Source: Bacteroidales bacterium (GTDB lineage Bacteria > Bacteroidota > Bacteroidia > Bacteroidales > Paludibacteraceae). From it: a stretch of 33,363 nt of DNA. The DNA lies in contig SUWZ01000025.1 of assembly GCA_015061185.1 (NCBI GenBank), forward strand, positions 10,284 to 43,646, written 5' to 3'. Shown here piece after piece: positions 1 through 8,090 of the stretch; the stretch's first letter is position 1; every line of letters starts with the position of its first letter. Under the pieces are notes generated by a model. That model worked only from the letters and a program-made list of their open reading frames with translations. It ran no database searches and was not told where the DNA came from. Both the position numbers and the translations under genes were made by a program.

Positions 1-756
1 TTTTCGTTCCATCTCAAGGTATCTGCTGAAGTAATATGCGATGCTACCGATGCGCTATAAATTGGATCACTCTCCTCAGACAACTTTTCGTTCCACCTCA
101 AGGTATCTGCTGAAGTAATATGCGATGCTACCGATGCGCTATAAATTGGATCTCTCTCCTCAGACAACTTTTCGTTCCATCTCAAGGTATCTGCTGAGGT
201 GATGTGCGATGCAACCGATGCGCTATAAATTGGATCTCTCTCCTCTGACAACTTTTCGTTCCATCTCAAGGTATCTGCTGAGGTGATGTGCGATGCAACC
301 GATGCGCTATAAATTGGATCACTCTCCTCTGACAACTTTTCGTTCCATCTCAAGGTATCTGCTGAGGTGATGTGCGACGCTACCGATGCGCTATAAATTG
401 GATCTCTCTCCTCAGACAACTTTTCATTCCATCTCAAGGTATCTGCTGGGGTGATGTGCGATGCAACCGATGCACTATAAATTGGATCACTCTCCTCAGA
501 TAACTTTTCGTTCCACCTCAAGGTATCTGCTGAGGTGATGTGCGATGCTACCGACTCGCTATAAATTGGATCACTCTCCTCTGACAACTTTTCGTTCCAT
601 CTCAAGGTATCTGCTGAGGTGATGTGCGACGCTACCGATGCGCTATAAATTGGATCTCTCTCCTCAGACAATTTTCTGTTCCATGACATGGTATCTTCCG
701 ATGAAATTTGATAGGCTACAGATTCATAAAAAGAAGAATCTTGCTTAGGAAGATCA
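1..756 (-). repeat. 84-bp in-frame tandem repeat, eight copies plus one degenerate copy
   Basis: The boundaries fall at 1, 85, 169, 253, 337, 421, 505 and 589, giving a period of exactly 84 bp or 28 codons. A ninth, clearly diverged unit occupies 673-756. Units 1-8 differ by only a few substitutions each. Most are silent or conservative, for example ESD/ERD, SAS/SES and TSAD/TPAD. Such near identity suggests recent expansion by slippage or unequal recombination. The array continues beyond base 1, so the copy number is a minimum. The DNA sense strand is minus. Confidence 0.95.
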
Positions 757-1283
757 CTTACTGTCAAAAAATTCACATCATCCTCTAACTCACTCAAGCG
801 AGAGGGAATGAATGGTTTATCATCAAGTTCATCGAAACTATAAGATGGTTTTTTCTCACTATAAACCCATGCAGGCAAAGCAGATGGTGAAACATTCTCA
901 GCATACAAAGCATAGGGAACACTTTGCATTGGAGAGCAAAATTTCAAGTCATAAAATCCATCTTTATTCAAATCAAATTGACATTGAATAAAATAAGTGC
1001 CACCTGACCAATTAATCTCAGAAAAAGAAGATTCTTTCCCAATAGTTAAAGATATTAATCCGTATTTGTTAGTTGTCACCACGTGTTCTTCTTGATAAAC
1101 AACATTAGATGTATCCTCTAAAAGAATAGAAATAGAAACACCTATAGATTTCTCTGTTATCAAATTACCACTCCCATCTCTAACTACAGCTTGATAACTC
1201 AACGTTTTAGGTATTGCAGCAAAAAGAGAACACACATATAAACAATTTAAAATAAAAAATGTAATAAATCGCCTCATTTCCAT
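1..1283 (-). CDS. Tail-fibre-like surface protein with 28-residue tandem repeats (partial, 3' end beyond window)
   Basis: Open reading frame of at least 427 codons on the minus strand, open at the window's left edge. A signal peptide (MRRFITFFILNCLYVCSLFA) is followed by a domain containing LSYQAVVRDGSGNLI, VVYQEEHVVTTNKYGLISL and PMQSVPYALYAENV. That pattern is the N-terminal domain found in many Bacteroidota tail-fibre/endosialidase-chaperone-type surface proteins. Residues about 155-185 (SFDELDDKPFIPSRLSELED) resemble phage tail-fibre repeats of the type NKP.IP..SEL. From about residue 195 the protein is built of 28-residue repeats (HITSADTLRWNEKLSEE, then SDPIYSASVAS). A C-terminal chaperone or anchor is expected outside the window but is not seen. 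The start at 1283 directly follows the stop of the upstream T9SS cargo gene (TAAATG); ATG at 1277 is an alternative two codons later. It is probably co-transcribed with that gene. Adhesion or fibre formation is an inference. Confidence 0.8.
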   Translation of the reverse strand, partial: MEMRRFITFFILNCLYVCSLFAAIPKTLSYQAVVRDGSGNLITEKSIGVSISILLEDTSNVVYQEEHVVTTNKYGLISLTIGKESSFSEINWSGGTYFIQCQFDLNKDGFYDLKFCSPMQSVPYALYAENVSPSALPAWVYSEKKPSYSFDELDDKPFIPSRLSELEDDVNFLTVSDLPKQDSSFYESVAYQISSEDTMSWNRKLSEERDPIYSASVASHITSADTLRWNEKLSEESDPIYSESVASHITSADTLRWNEKLSEESDPIYSASVASHITPADTLRWNEKLSEERDPIYSASVASHITSADTLRWNEKLSEESDPIYSASVASHITSADTLRWNEKLSEERDPIYSASVASHITSADTLRWNEKLSEERDPIYSASVASHITSADTLRWNEKLSEESDPIYSASVASHITSADTLRWNE

Positions 1284-1799
1284 TTATTCTTTAATAATTT
1301 TTTTTAGCATTGAAATTTTATTATCCTTAGCAGAAATAACTTGCAATAAATAAGTACCAGAAAGATAGTCTTGCAGAGACAATATCATACCATTAGTCAA
1401 CCGCCCCTCTTCAAATAATTTTCCATTCACATCTGTTAATACATATTGATATTCACCTTCTAAAAAAAAAGAAACAACAACATTATCCTTTGTCGGATTG
1501 GGCGTAACAGAGAAAACTGAACTAGGAATTTTCGAGTCTGGCAAAACGATTGTTGATTCCCCTATACATGCATAAGGTTGCTGCACACCGGCAGAAACAA
1601 TGGCATCTGACGATGAGAGTGAAAGATAATCTAATTGCCCCACAGAATATGAGACAAATCCTACACCTTGTTGGGTAATCTCCCCTCCACAAGAATTAAA
1701 TGAAACTTGTGAATGCCCACTTAAAGAAGTGAATAAAAAAATAAATAGAAATAAATCTTTCAAAAAATGCTCAAATTTAGTTTTCAAGAACCGAAACAT
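1284..1799 (-). CDS. Small secreted protein with T9SS type A sorting domain
   Basis: 171 residues. The N-terminal hydrophobic segment LFLFIFLFTSLSGHSQ is a signal peptide ending at about residue 31. The middle (VSFNSCGGEITQQGVGFVSYSVGQLDY, then AGVQQPYAC) matches a short Bacteroidota domain commonly found ahead of sorting tails. The last 75 or so residues form a type A Por/T9SS sorting domain: FSVTPNPTKDNVVVSF, VLTDVNGKLFEEG, LSGTYLLQV and a basic end. The protein should cross the outer membrane through the type IX system and be cleaved or anchored at the cell surface. Its stop codon directly abuts the start of the tail-fibre-like gene, so the two are probably one operon and may work together. 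No catalytic motif is visible. Confidence 0.8.
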   Translation of the reverse strand: MFRFLKTKFEHFLKDLFLFIFLFTSLSGHSQVSFNSCGGEITQQGVGFVSYSVGQLDYLSLSSSDAIVSAGVQQPYACIGESTIVLPDSKIPSSVFSVTPNPTKDNVVVSFFLEGEYQYVLTDVNGKLFEEGRLTNGMILSLQDYLSGTYLLQVISAKDNKISMLKKIIKE

Positions 1800-2010
1800 T
1801 TTACTTTTAGGCTATATCTAAACAATCTCAAACAGAATACTCAACACCAGTCCGAATAAAAATCCTCAAAAAAAATTGACCTATACGCAAAAAAATCAAA
1901 TTACATTTTTAGAAGTAACCTTCAACTCGTTTAGCAATGGCAAATATCAATATTGCAGTTGCAAAGATAAAAAAATAAGTTTAAATACAGCAATATTTTA
2001 TTATATATAT

Positions 2011-2042
2011 AAAAAAGAGGAGCATCACAAAAGACACTCCTC
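2011..2042 (-). terminator. Rho-independent terminator of the TPM-lemA operon
   Basis: On the minus strand GAGGAGTGTC pairs with GATGCTCCTC (10 pairs with two G-U wobbles, six-base loop) and is followed by six Ts. It lies about 20 bp beyond the lemA stop. Confidence 0.8.
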
Positions 2043-2064
2043 AATAATTTCTCAATATAGCAAT

Positions 2065-2646
2065 CTAAAATTGCACTTGGGGTGCTATTTCTGCACCTTC
2101 CTCAGCCTCGTAGTAATCATACATTTCAAATCCAAAAATCGAAGCAAAAAGATTGGTTGGGAATTTACGAACTGACGAATTAAAGGACTTACTTGCTTTA
2201 TTGTAATCTTCGCGCGCCACCTCAATACGATTTTCGGTTCCCTCTAATTGTGCCTGCAATTCCAAAAACTGTTGATTAGCTTTCAAATCCGGATAATTTT
2301 CTGCCACAGCCAATAACCTACCTAATGCACTTGTAACACCACTTTGAGCCTTCTGATACTCGGCAAATTGTTCCGGCGTAATATTACTAGGGTCAACTGT
2401 GATGGATGTAGCTTTACTTCGTGCTTCCATTACCGCCTCCAAAGTTTCTCTTTCATGCTGAACATATCCCTTTACAGTATTTACCAAATTAGGAATCAAA
2501 TCAGCTCTTCTTTGATATTGAGCTTCTAAATTACTCCACTTTAGTTTTACCTCTTCATCCTTATCAACTAAAGAATTATAAGTAGAAACTCCAAATATTA
2601 CCAATAAAACAGCAGCTCCAATAATTGCGATTAATTTTTTACTCAT
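2065..2646 (-). CDS. lemA: LemA family protein
   Basis: 193 residues from ATG at 2646; a TTG six bases upstream would add two residues but is less likely. A single N-terminal membrane helix (LIAIIGAAVLLVIFGVSTYN) precedes a long, mostly helical extracytoplasmic domain. It has the LemA signature: NSLV..DE.V...WSNLEAQYQRRADLIPNLV, then TVKGYVQHERETLEAV. The later stretch LLAVAENYPDLKANQQF and the end of the form FNSSVRKFPTNLFASIFGF are also diagnostic. Its biochemical role is not established. It lies 35 bp downstream of a TPM-domain gene, a pairing seen in many bacteria, which suggests the two act at the same membrane. Confidence 0.93.
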   Translation of the reverse strand: MSKKLIAIIGAAVLLVIFGVSTYNSLVDKDEEVKLKWSNLEAQYQRRADLIPNLVNTVKGYVQHERETLEAVMEARSKATSITVDPSNITPEQFAEYQKAQSGVTSALGRLLAVAENYPDLKANQQFLELQAQLEGTENRIEVAREDYNKASKSFNSSVRKFPTNLFASIFGFEMYDYYEAEEGAEIAPQVQF

Positions 2647-2681
2647 ATCCAAAAAAATTTAATATTTATATCTTTTTTTAT

Positions 2682-3584
2682 TTAAAACTTCCAACTACTT
2701 CCTCCTCCTCCAAAACTACCCCCTCCAAAACTACCTCTTGAAGGACCTCTACTAAAACCTCCCGGTCGACCACCATATCCGCCATAACCTCCTATATGGT
2801 AATCATTTCTTTTGCGAACCATTGTCTTGCGAGACAATTCATGCTGACAATTTTTACAAAGAAAAAAAGTTTCTGTCACACGCACTTTTTCATCATCTAC
2901 CAACAAAAGAGTATCCTTCTGCTCTAATTTAAATTTTTTACAATTAGGACACCTCCTCTGCTTATAATATGTCCAAATACTCATCAAAATAATAGGGGTA
3001 AATATTAAGAAAAACATAATCCAAAACTCCCTACTCTCAGAGCCACTCTTAACAGGTTCCGGCTCCATTGAACCATCCAAATAAGAAACAACCGTCTTTG
3101 CACACCTTAGCATTGCTTCATCATAGTTTCCATTTTTCAAGTGTTCATTCATTTGTTGAACTTGAATCCTTCGACATATAGCATCGGGTAGATAACCCTC
3201 CAAACCACGTCCTGTCAAAATTTGCGTACATCTGTCTGACGTAGAAAGAGCTATAACCAATCCGTTATTCCTATTTTCACTTCCTACCCCATACTTATTC
3301 CCCAACATCAAAGAAAAAGAATAACAATCCTCACCTCGCAACGAATCTACCACCACAACAACAGTTTCTATTCCCGTTGTTGCTTCCAAACGATAAAATA
3401 AGGAATCTAACTCTGCAACCGTCCCGAACGATAAAATATTTTCAGGATTACAGACATACTTGGTTTCATCTGTAAGATGAACCATATCAATATTATCTAT
3501 ATCATACTGCTTTGCATGAACACTCTCCACAAAACATATAATTAGAAATACCAAAGCCTTATATAAAATCATCATTCGCTTCAT
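2682..3584 (-). CDS. TPM-domain membrane protein with zinc ribbon and glycine-rich tail
   Basis: 300 residues. The order is signal peptide (to about residue 24, VHA), TPM domain (about 40-170, with DSLFYRLEATTGIETVVVVV and NNGLVIALSTSDR...ILTGRGLEGYLPD), membrane helix (about 187-206, FWIMFFLIFTPIILMSIWTY), then a cytoplasmic zinc ribbon with cysteine pairs CPNC and CKNC about 30 residues apart. The glycine/serine/arginine-rich tail ends GGGGSSWKF. TPM domains are described as phosphatase-like or as assisting membrane-complex biogenesis; which applies here is unknown. The promoter box at 3590-3597 leaves only five bases before the ATG at 3584, so translation may start at ATG 3575 or on a nearly leaderless transcript. 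Confidence 0.85.
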   Translation of the reverse strand: MKRMMILYKALVFLIICFVESVHAKQYDIDNIDMVHLTDETKYVCNPENILSFGTVAELDSLFYRLEATTGIETVVVVVDSLRGEDCYSFSLMLGNKYGVGSENRNNGLVIALSTSDRCTQILTGRGLEGYLPDAICRRIQVQQMNEHLKNGNYDEAMLRCAKTVVSYLDGSMEPEPVKSGSESREFWIMFFLIFTPIILMSIWTYYKQRRCPNCKKFKLEQKDTLLLVDDEKVRVTETFFLCKNCQHELSRKTMVRKRNDYHIGGYGGYGGRPGGFSRGPSRGSFGGGSFGGGGSSWKF

Positions 3585-3589
3585 AAAGA

Positions 3590-3597
3590 CAAATATA
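3590..3597 (-). promoter_or_regulatory. -7 promoter box (TATATTTG) for the TPM-lemA operon
   Basis: Exact match to the Bacteroidota -7 consensus TAnnTTTG on the minus strand, directly upstream of the TPM gene. No clear -33 TTTG is seen. Confidence 0.6.
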
Positions 3598-3700
3598 CGG
3601 AGAGTTATTTAAAATAGCACGAATTTTCAAATGATTTTACACGTTAATTCAAGAATTAAGCATAAACTGATTATTTTATAGTCATCTTTAGATTGATTAT

Positions 3701-3728
3701 AAAAAAAGGGAACAACAAAATTGTTCCC
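3701..3728 (-). terminator. Rho-independent terminator after secG
   Basis: A perfect 8-bp stem (GGGAACAA/TTGTTCCC) with a five-base loop is followed on the minus strand by seven Ts. It lies 27 bp beyond the secG stop and closes the sigma-54 activator/lptE/TPR/secG transcript. Confidence 0.9.
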
Positions 3729-3754
3729 TTCCTAACTCTTAATTTTCAATCCGC

Positions 3755-4060
3755 TTACTCTTGCAACCCTTCTGTTGTTGTAGTAGCTTCGTTTTGATAC
3801 ATATCTCTCAACTGCGAATCATAATTCTCTTGTTGACGAGGATAAAACGCAGCAGATGCAATACTTAAAACTACTACCACAGACACTAAAATCCACGTAG
3901 CTTTCTCAATTGTTTCTGTTGTCTTCTTAACTCCCATAATTTGATTTTGAGATTGAAAACTAGAAGCTAATCCTCCCCCTTTAGAATTTTGAATTAAAAC
4001 AACTCCAATCAAAAGGATGGACGCAATAACAACAACAATTGTAATAAATGTATAAACCAT
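3755..4060 (-). CDS. secG: Preprotein translocase subunit SecG
   Basis: 101 residues, close to the family's usual size. Two membrane helices (about 2-24 and 54-74) flank the conserved cytoplasmic stretch VVLIQNSKGGGLASSF. SecG is the small auxiliary subunit of SecYEG in the inner membrane and aids SecA-driven export. It is the last gene of a four-gene minus-strand cluster and ends at a strong terminator. Confidence 0.95.
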   Translation of the reverse strand: MVYTFITIVVVIASILLIGVVLIQNSKGGGLASSFQSQNQIMGVKKTTETIEKATWILVSVVVVLSIASAAFYPRQQENYDSQLRDMYQNEATTTTEGLQE

Positions 4061-4066
4061 GTCTTT

Positions 4067-4777
4067 TTAATTTATTATAAATTCTCTGTTTTCTAATACT
4101 TTTTCAAAGAATTTGATTTGGTCTGCAAAGTAAATACTTTTTTCTGGATTTTTCAAACTTAAACGACGAAATATTTCAATTGCCTTATCAAATTTTCTTT
4201 GTTTTATGTAAATTTTAGCCAAAGTTTCTGTGCAAAATTGAGTCGGCTCACTCTTTTCCACCTTATCTTCTTCTACTTGTGGTTGCTTATTTTTTATTGA
4301 TATCGCAATATCACCCTCCCTGCTTTTTTCTATAAAACTTTCTATTAAATCATCTTGTTCTTTTGCACTAATCTGTTTTTTTAACTCTTTTTTTTCTGAT
4401 TGAGAAACCTCTTTATTAGGCATTTTTTCTATATCTTCCAACAAATTAGCTAAAGAAATAAGTGGCTTTTGCTCTACAGATGATATTGGATTTGTGATTA
4501 TTGTCCTTGACATCTCTTTAGAAAACCTCATCTCTTTTTCTACAGGCAACTTACACATTAATTCGTACATCCGACTGCGATCGACTACATAAATCGAAGT
4601 TTTTTTCAATTCAGCATCGTACCTAAAATCTTTCTCATTTCTCAACAACTTCAAGTACAACAACCGAAAAGAAGATGAATAAGGATACTCCGATACCAGA
4701 TCTCGCAAGTCGGCAATATGCTCATGCTGCAATTCATTCGGATGCTTCACATAATATATCAATTCTTCTCGTGTCAT
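4067..4777 (-). CDS. TPR-like protein of the secG-lptE cluster
   Basis: 236 residues from ATG at 4777 (MTREELIYYVKHPNEL), four bases after the lptE stop. An ATG at 4804 would add nine residues and overlap lptE. The N-terminal third is helical (LRDLVSEYPYSSSFRLLYLKLL). A charged, low-complexity middle rich in Lys and Glu follows. The C-terminus looks like one or two TPR units (FCTETLAKIYIKQRKFDKAI, IFRRLSLKNPEKSIYFADQ). There is no signal peptide, so it is cytoplasmic. This arrangement next to secG is recurrent in Bacteroidota. Its function is unknown; TPRs suggest a protein-binding role. Confidence 0.7.
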   Translation of the reverse strand: MTREELIYYVKHPNELQHEHIADLRDLVSEYPYSSSFRLLYLKLLRNEKDFRYDAELKKTSIYVVDRSRMYELMCKLPVEKEMRFSKEMSRTIITNPISSVEQKPLISLANLLEDIEKMPNKEVSQSEKKELKKQISAKEQDDLIESFIEKSREGDIAISIKNKQPQVEEDKVEKSEPTQFCTETLAKIYIKQRKFDKAIEIFRRLSLKNPEKSIYFADQIKFFEKVLENREFIIN

Positions 4778-4781
4778 AACT

Positions 4782-5303
4782 CTACCAATTGGCAACTGTT
4801 GCATTAAAAATTTGACTGATTATATCATCTATCAATTCTTCATTCAACTCTGCTTGAACCTGATCTATTGTATATGTATTTGAAAAAACTTGATAAGAAG
4901 AAAAAGTCCTTTCAAAATCTTCTGTTGGATTAACCCTATTTACAAAAGATATATTTACACTCATTTGCAATCGAGAATCCATAGCATCTCCATCAGCATT
5001 AACTCCGGACGATATTACATTATACCCTACAATTGCTCCTGATATTTGTAAATCTCCATTTGACTCAACAAACTGTAAACTCGTTTTTTGCGAGAACTCA
5101 TCTCGTAATTGTTCTGTAAAGTCAGATGATAAGGAAGCATATACCAATGGAGCTCTATTAGGTATATCCGAGATGGATATCGTCTTAACTTTTGTATAGT
5201 CAATAGACGAACCATTGAATTTATATGAAATCTTACAGGATGTTATAATCAAAATCACTGCAAAAAAACTCAATATCGGAACTATTTTTTTATTCCAAAC
5301 CAT
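4782..5303 (-). CDS. lptE: LptE-family outer-membrane lipoprotein (LPS assembly)
   Basis: 173 residues. The lipoprotein signal peptide ends in IITSC, predicting an acylated Cys at residue 23. The mature part starts KISYKFNGSSIDYTKVKTI and contains LSSDFTEQLRDEFSQKTSLQ and a VGYNVIS segment, a pattern typical of Bacteroidota LptE. LptE plugs the LptD barrel that places lipopolysaccharide on the outer leaflet. The first codons overlap the end of the upstream sigma-54 activator gene by 14 bases, which implies translational coupling. Confidence 0.8.
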   Translation of the reverse strand: MVWNKKIVPILSFFAVILIITSCKISYKFNGSSIDYTKVKTISISDIPNRAPLVYASLSSDFTEQLRDEFSQKTSLQFVESNGDLQISGAIVGYNVISSGVNADGDAMDSRLQMSVNISFVNRVNPTEDFERTFSSYQVFSNTYTIDQVQAELNEELIDDIISQIFNATVANW

Positions 5304-6552
5304 ATTCTTTTATTTTTCTATATAATGTTCGCTCTGAAATTTTTAAATCTTGAGCTGCATATTTTCGCTTATTATTATGTCGTTCCAAAGCTTTTTTTAT
5401 CATCTCTTTTTCCACCTCTTCTAGTGAAAAGTTCTCTTCTTGATACTCTTCAGTATCCTCTATATCTTGCTGTTTACTAATCTTAGAGGTCGGGGACGAC
5501 GTGAAATTCGAAGATGTTGACACAACTGCTGTACCATCTTCAAATTTTTGGGTATATATTCCCCCTAAATCTACTCCGTCCGGAATATGAATCGCATCCA
5601 TATCAACTTTTCCGCTCTGAATAATATCATGCACCAACTTTTTCAAATCATTCATATCCTTTTTCATATCAAATAATACTTGATATAGGATTTCAACTTC
5701 GTTTGAAAAATTTTTCCCGGCATTAACCTGCGAAGAAAGAACCGGAACTTGTGAAGTAATATTTTCTGACGGCAAATAACGCCTCAAAACATCGACAGAG
5801 ACCTCCCTCGCCGTTTCTAACACCGAGATTTGCTCTGTTACATTTTTCAACTGACGAACATTACCCGGCCAGGTATATCTCAACAACAACTGTTGAGCTT
5901 CTGCTGTCAGTGTTATTGCCGGCATCTTATATTTATCCGAAAAGTCCCTTGCAAACTTTCTAAATAACAGATATATATCCATTCCCCGTTCTCTCAATGG
6001 AGGAACTACAATCGGAACTGAATTCAAACGATAATAAAGATCTTCCCTAAAACGCCCCTCTGCAATAGCTCTTCCCATATCCATATTCGTTGCTGCAACA
6101 ACACGAACATCGGTTTTTAATACTTTAGAAGACCCAACTTTCATAAACTCTCCTGTTTCCAACACTCTCAACAATCGGACTTGTGTTGTCAACGGAAGTT
6201 CTCCTACTTCATCTAAAAATATTGTCCCCTTATCTGCCGCCTCGAAGTAACCCTTCCGCTCTGATACAGCTCCGGTAAACGCCCCTTTCTCATGCCCAAA
6301 CAACTCTGAATCTATGGTTCCTTCCGGAATAGCTCCACAGTTTACGGCTATATATGGAGAATGTGTCCGTTTACTATATTGATGGATTATTTGAGGAAAC
6401 CGCTCTTTCCCTACTCCACTTTCTCCTGTTATCAATACAGACAAATCGGTAGATGCTACCTGAACTGCGACATCTATTGCGCGATTTAATATTGGATTAT
6501 CTCCAATAATCATAAATCTTTGCTTTACCGTTTGAATATCTATATTTGACAT
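5290..6552 (-). CDS. Sigma-54-dependent Fis-family transcriptional regulator
   Basis: 420 residues. The AAA+ sigma-54 interaction domain covers about 12-240: Walker A GESGVGKE (43-50), the sigma-54 contact loop GAFTGA (90-95), a Walker B stretch GTIFLDEVGELP and an arginine-rich segment VRLLRVLETGEF. It also has VRVVAATN and the sensor region YYRLNSVPIVVPPLRER. A Fis-type helix-turn-helix lies at the end (EMIKKALERHNNKRKYAAQ, then LKISERTLYRKIKEYGLE). There is no receiver or other N-terminal sensory domain, so it may be constitutively active or controlled by partners. It is the first gene of the cluster with lptE, the TPR gene and secG. Its target promoters cannot be told from this window. 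Confidence 0.92.
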   Translation of the reverse strand: MSNIDIQTVKQRFMIIGDNPILNRAIDVAVQVASTDLSVLITGESGVGKERFPQIIHQYSKRTHSPYIAVNCGAIPEGTIDSELFGHEKGAFTGAVSERKGYFEAADKGTIFLDEVGELPLTTQVRLLRVLETGEFMKVGSSKVLKTDVRVVAATNMDMGRAIAEGRFREDLYYRLNSVPIVVPPLRERGMDIYLLFRKFARDFSDKYKMPAITLTAEAQQLLLRYTWPGNVRQLKNVTEQISVLETAREVSVDVLRRYLPSENITSQVPVLSSQVNAGKNFSNEVEILYQVLFDMKKDMNDLKKLVHDIIQSGKVDMDAIHIPDGVDLGGIYTQKFEDGTAVVSTSSNFTSSPTSKISKQQDIEDTEEYQEENFSLEEVEKEMIKKALERHNNKRKYAAQDLKISERTLYRKIKEYGLE

Positions 6553-6581
6553 ATCCTTAATATTTAAGAGAAAATCACTGA

Positions 6582-6589
6582 CAAAATTA
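6582..6589 (-). promoter_or_regulatory. -7 promoter box (TAATTTTG) for the sigma-54 activator/lptE/secG cluster
   Basis: Exact match to TAnnTTTG on the minus strand, 30 bp upstream of the activator start. The -33 element is not obvious. The 6553-6786 spacer holds nothing else that I recognise. Confidence 0.55.
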
Positions 6590-6786
6590 CATATTTATAC
6601 TTAATTGCCCGAAATTTTAAACATCTTTTTATGACCTAATTATCATAATTTAAGAATCTTTCCCGTATTATACAAACGAGTTATATATGAATAAGATAAG
6701 ATATTGTTTAATAAAATTTACTTTCAAAAAGTTCAAAATAAAATTTAAATACGTTCTAAATTTATTCTTATAGTTCTTAATTTCTA

Positions 6787-7932
6787 CTAAAGTTTTTGTA
6801 AGTAAGTCTCCAATCTATCCATTCCTTTCTTGATATTATCTAAGGAATTGGCATAAGAAAATCTAACATACCCTTCTCCATTTTTACCAAAGTCCACACC
6901 AGGTGTAATTCCTACATGCGCATTCTCTAAAACATCAAATGCAAATCTGTACGAATCTGTAGTAAACTTTTTTGCATTACAAAAAATATAGAATGCCCCT
7001 TGTGGTTCTACCTCTACTTCAAAGCCCATATTTTTTAATCTGGACAACATATATCTTCTTCTTTCATCATAAATTGCTCTTCTTTCTGCCACTTCCGGCT
7101 CGGAATCTCGCAACGCAACGATTCCGGCTCTTTGTGAAATACTCGGAGCACAAATAAACAAATTTTGTTGAATCACCTGCAATTTTCTAACATACTCCTT
7201 CGGTGCTACCAAAAAACCTAATCGAAGTCCTGTCATCGCATATCGTTTGGAAAACCCATTCAAAACAAATGCATTATCTGTAAATTCCAAGGCGGACTTT
7301 GCCCGACCTTCATATACCAATCCATGATAAATCTCATCCGAAAGCAACGGAATTCCTAAACTTACCAACTCCTTATAAGTTGCATCTGAAACTAATGTAC
7401 CCGTTGGATTCATCGGTGAATTTACAAAAATAGCTCTTGTCTTAGGGGTAATTGCTTTTTTTATCTTCTCTATAGAGTACTGAAAACCATCTTCAGGAGA
7501 TAAATCCACACTTACCGGCTTTGCATTACATGCTAAAACAAAATTTTTATAACATGGATATCCGGGATCGGACAATATCACTTCGCTTCCAGGTTCACAT
7601 AAAACCATCAAAGCCATCAAAATGGCAGGTGAAGAACCTGAGGTCACAATTACCTGATCGGGGTCAATTGTCACTCCGTATTCTCTTTGATAAAATCTGG
7701 CTATCTCTAATCGCAATTCTTTGTCGCCTAACGAGTGGGTATAGTGCGTCCGTTTTTGAGCAAACGAAGCTTCTGCCGCTTCTCTCACTATTTCAGATAA
7801 ATCAAAATCGGGTTCTCCAACCTCTAAATGAACAATATCTTTGCCCTCCTTTTCTAATTCTTGTGCGCGCTCCAAAACATCCATTACAATAAATGATGTC
7901 ATCTGTTCTACCAATGGATTTATCTTTACCAT
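6787..7932 (-). CDS. Class I/II pyridoxal-phosphate-dependent aminotransferase
   Basis: 381 residues, full length for fold-type I aminotransferases. VHLEVGEPDFD near residue 35 is the substrate-loop motif. TSGSSPAILMALMVL begins the large domain and FVNSPMNPTGT holds the conserved Asn. LLSDEIYHGLVYEG carries the Asp and Tyr that contact the cofactor. NGFSKRYAMTGLRLGFLVAP carries the Schiff-base Lys in SFSK-like context. VRFSYANS near the end carries the Arg expected to bind the substrate carboxylate. It is most likely an aspartate- or aromatic-type enzyme of amino acid metabolism; the exact substrate cannot be told. It is a single gene, divergent from rsmG. Confidence 0.9.
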   Translation of the reverse strand: MVKINPLVEQMTSFIVMDVLERAQELEKEGKDIVHLEVGEPDFDLSEIVREAAEASFAQKRTHYTHSLGDKELRLEIARFYQREYGVTIDPDQVIVTSGSSPAILMALMVLCEPGSEVILSDPGYPCYKNFVLACNAKPVSVDLSPEDGFQYSIEKIKKAITPKTRAIFVNSPMNPTGTLVSDATYKELVSLGIPLLSDEIYHGLVYEGRAKSALEFTDNAFVLNGFSKRYAMTGLRLGFLVAPKEYVRKLQVIQQNLFICAPSISQRAGIVALRDSEPEVAERRAIYDERRRYMLSRLKNMGFEVEVEPQGAFYIFCNAKKFTTDSYRFAFDVLENAHVGITPGVDFGKNGEGYVRFSYANSLDNIKKGMDRLETYLQKL

Positions 7933-8037
7933 ATTCTCTATCTATTTTGACCGTTATTTTGCTTGCACAAAATTCGTAAATTTTCTTGACAACACAAACG
8001 AGAATTTTTATTTTTTCCAAAATTCATAAACTATGAT

Positions 8038-8045
8038 TAAATTTG
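8038..8045 (+). promoter_or_regulatory. -7 promoter box (TAAATTTG) for rsmG
   Basis: Exact TAnnTTTG match 45 bp upstream of the rsmG start, within the divergent spacer 7933-8090. The -33 region at about 8014 is T-rich rather than a clean TTTG. Confidence 0.55.
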
Positions 8046-8090
8046 CAGTCTAAAATGAGTGTATTTGAACTCTAACTAAATTTTACTTCA

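Noticed and set aside
1-672. Regularly spaced repeats that could suggest a CRISPR array
   Set aside because: The whole 84-bp period is conserved with no variable spacers, and it is in frame within a secreted protein gene.
1876-2175. Plus-strand open frame of 99 codons
   Set aside because: It overlaps the end of lemA antisense and the terminator, has low-complexity content and shows no family resemblance.
7521-7892. Plus-strand open frame of 123 codons inside the aminotransferase gene
   Set aside because: It is fully antisense to a well-conserved gene and has no recognisable domain.
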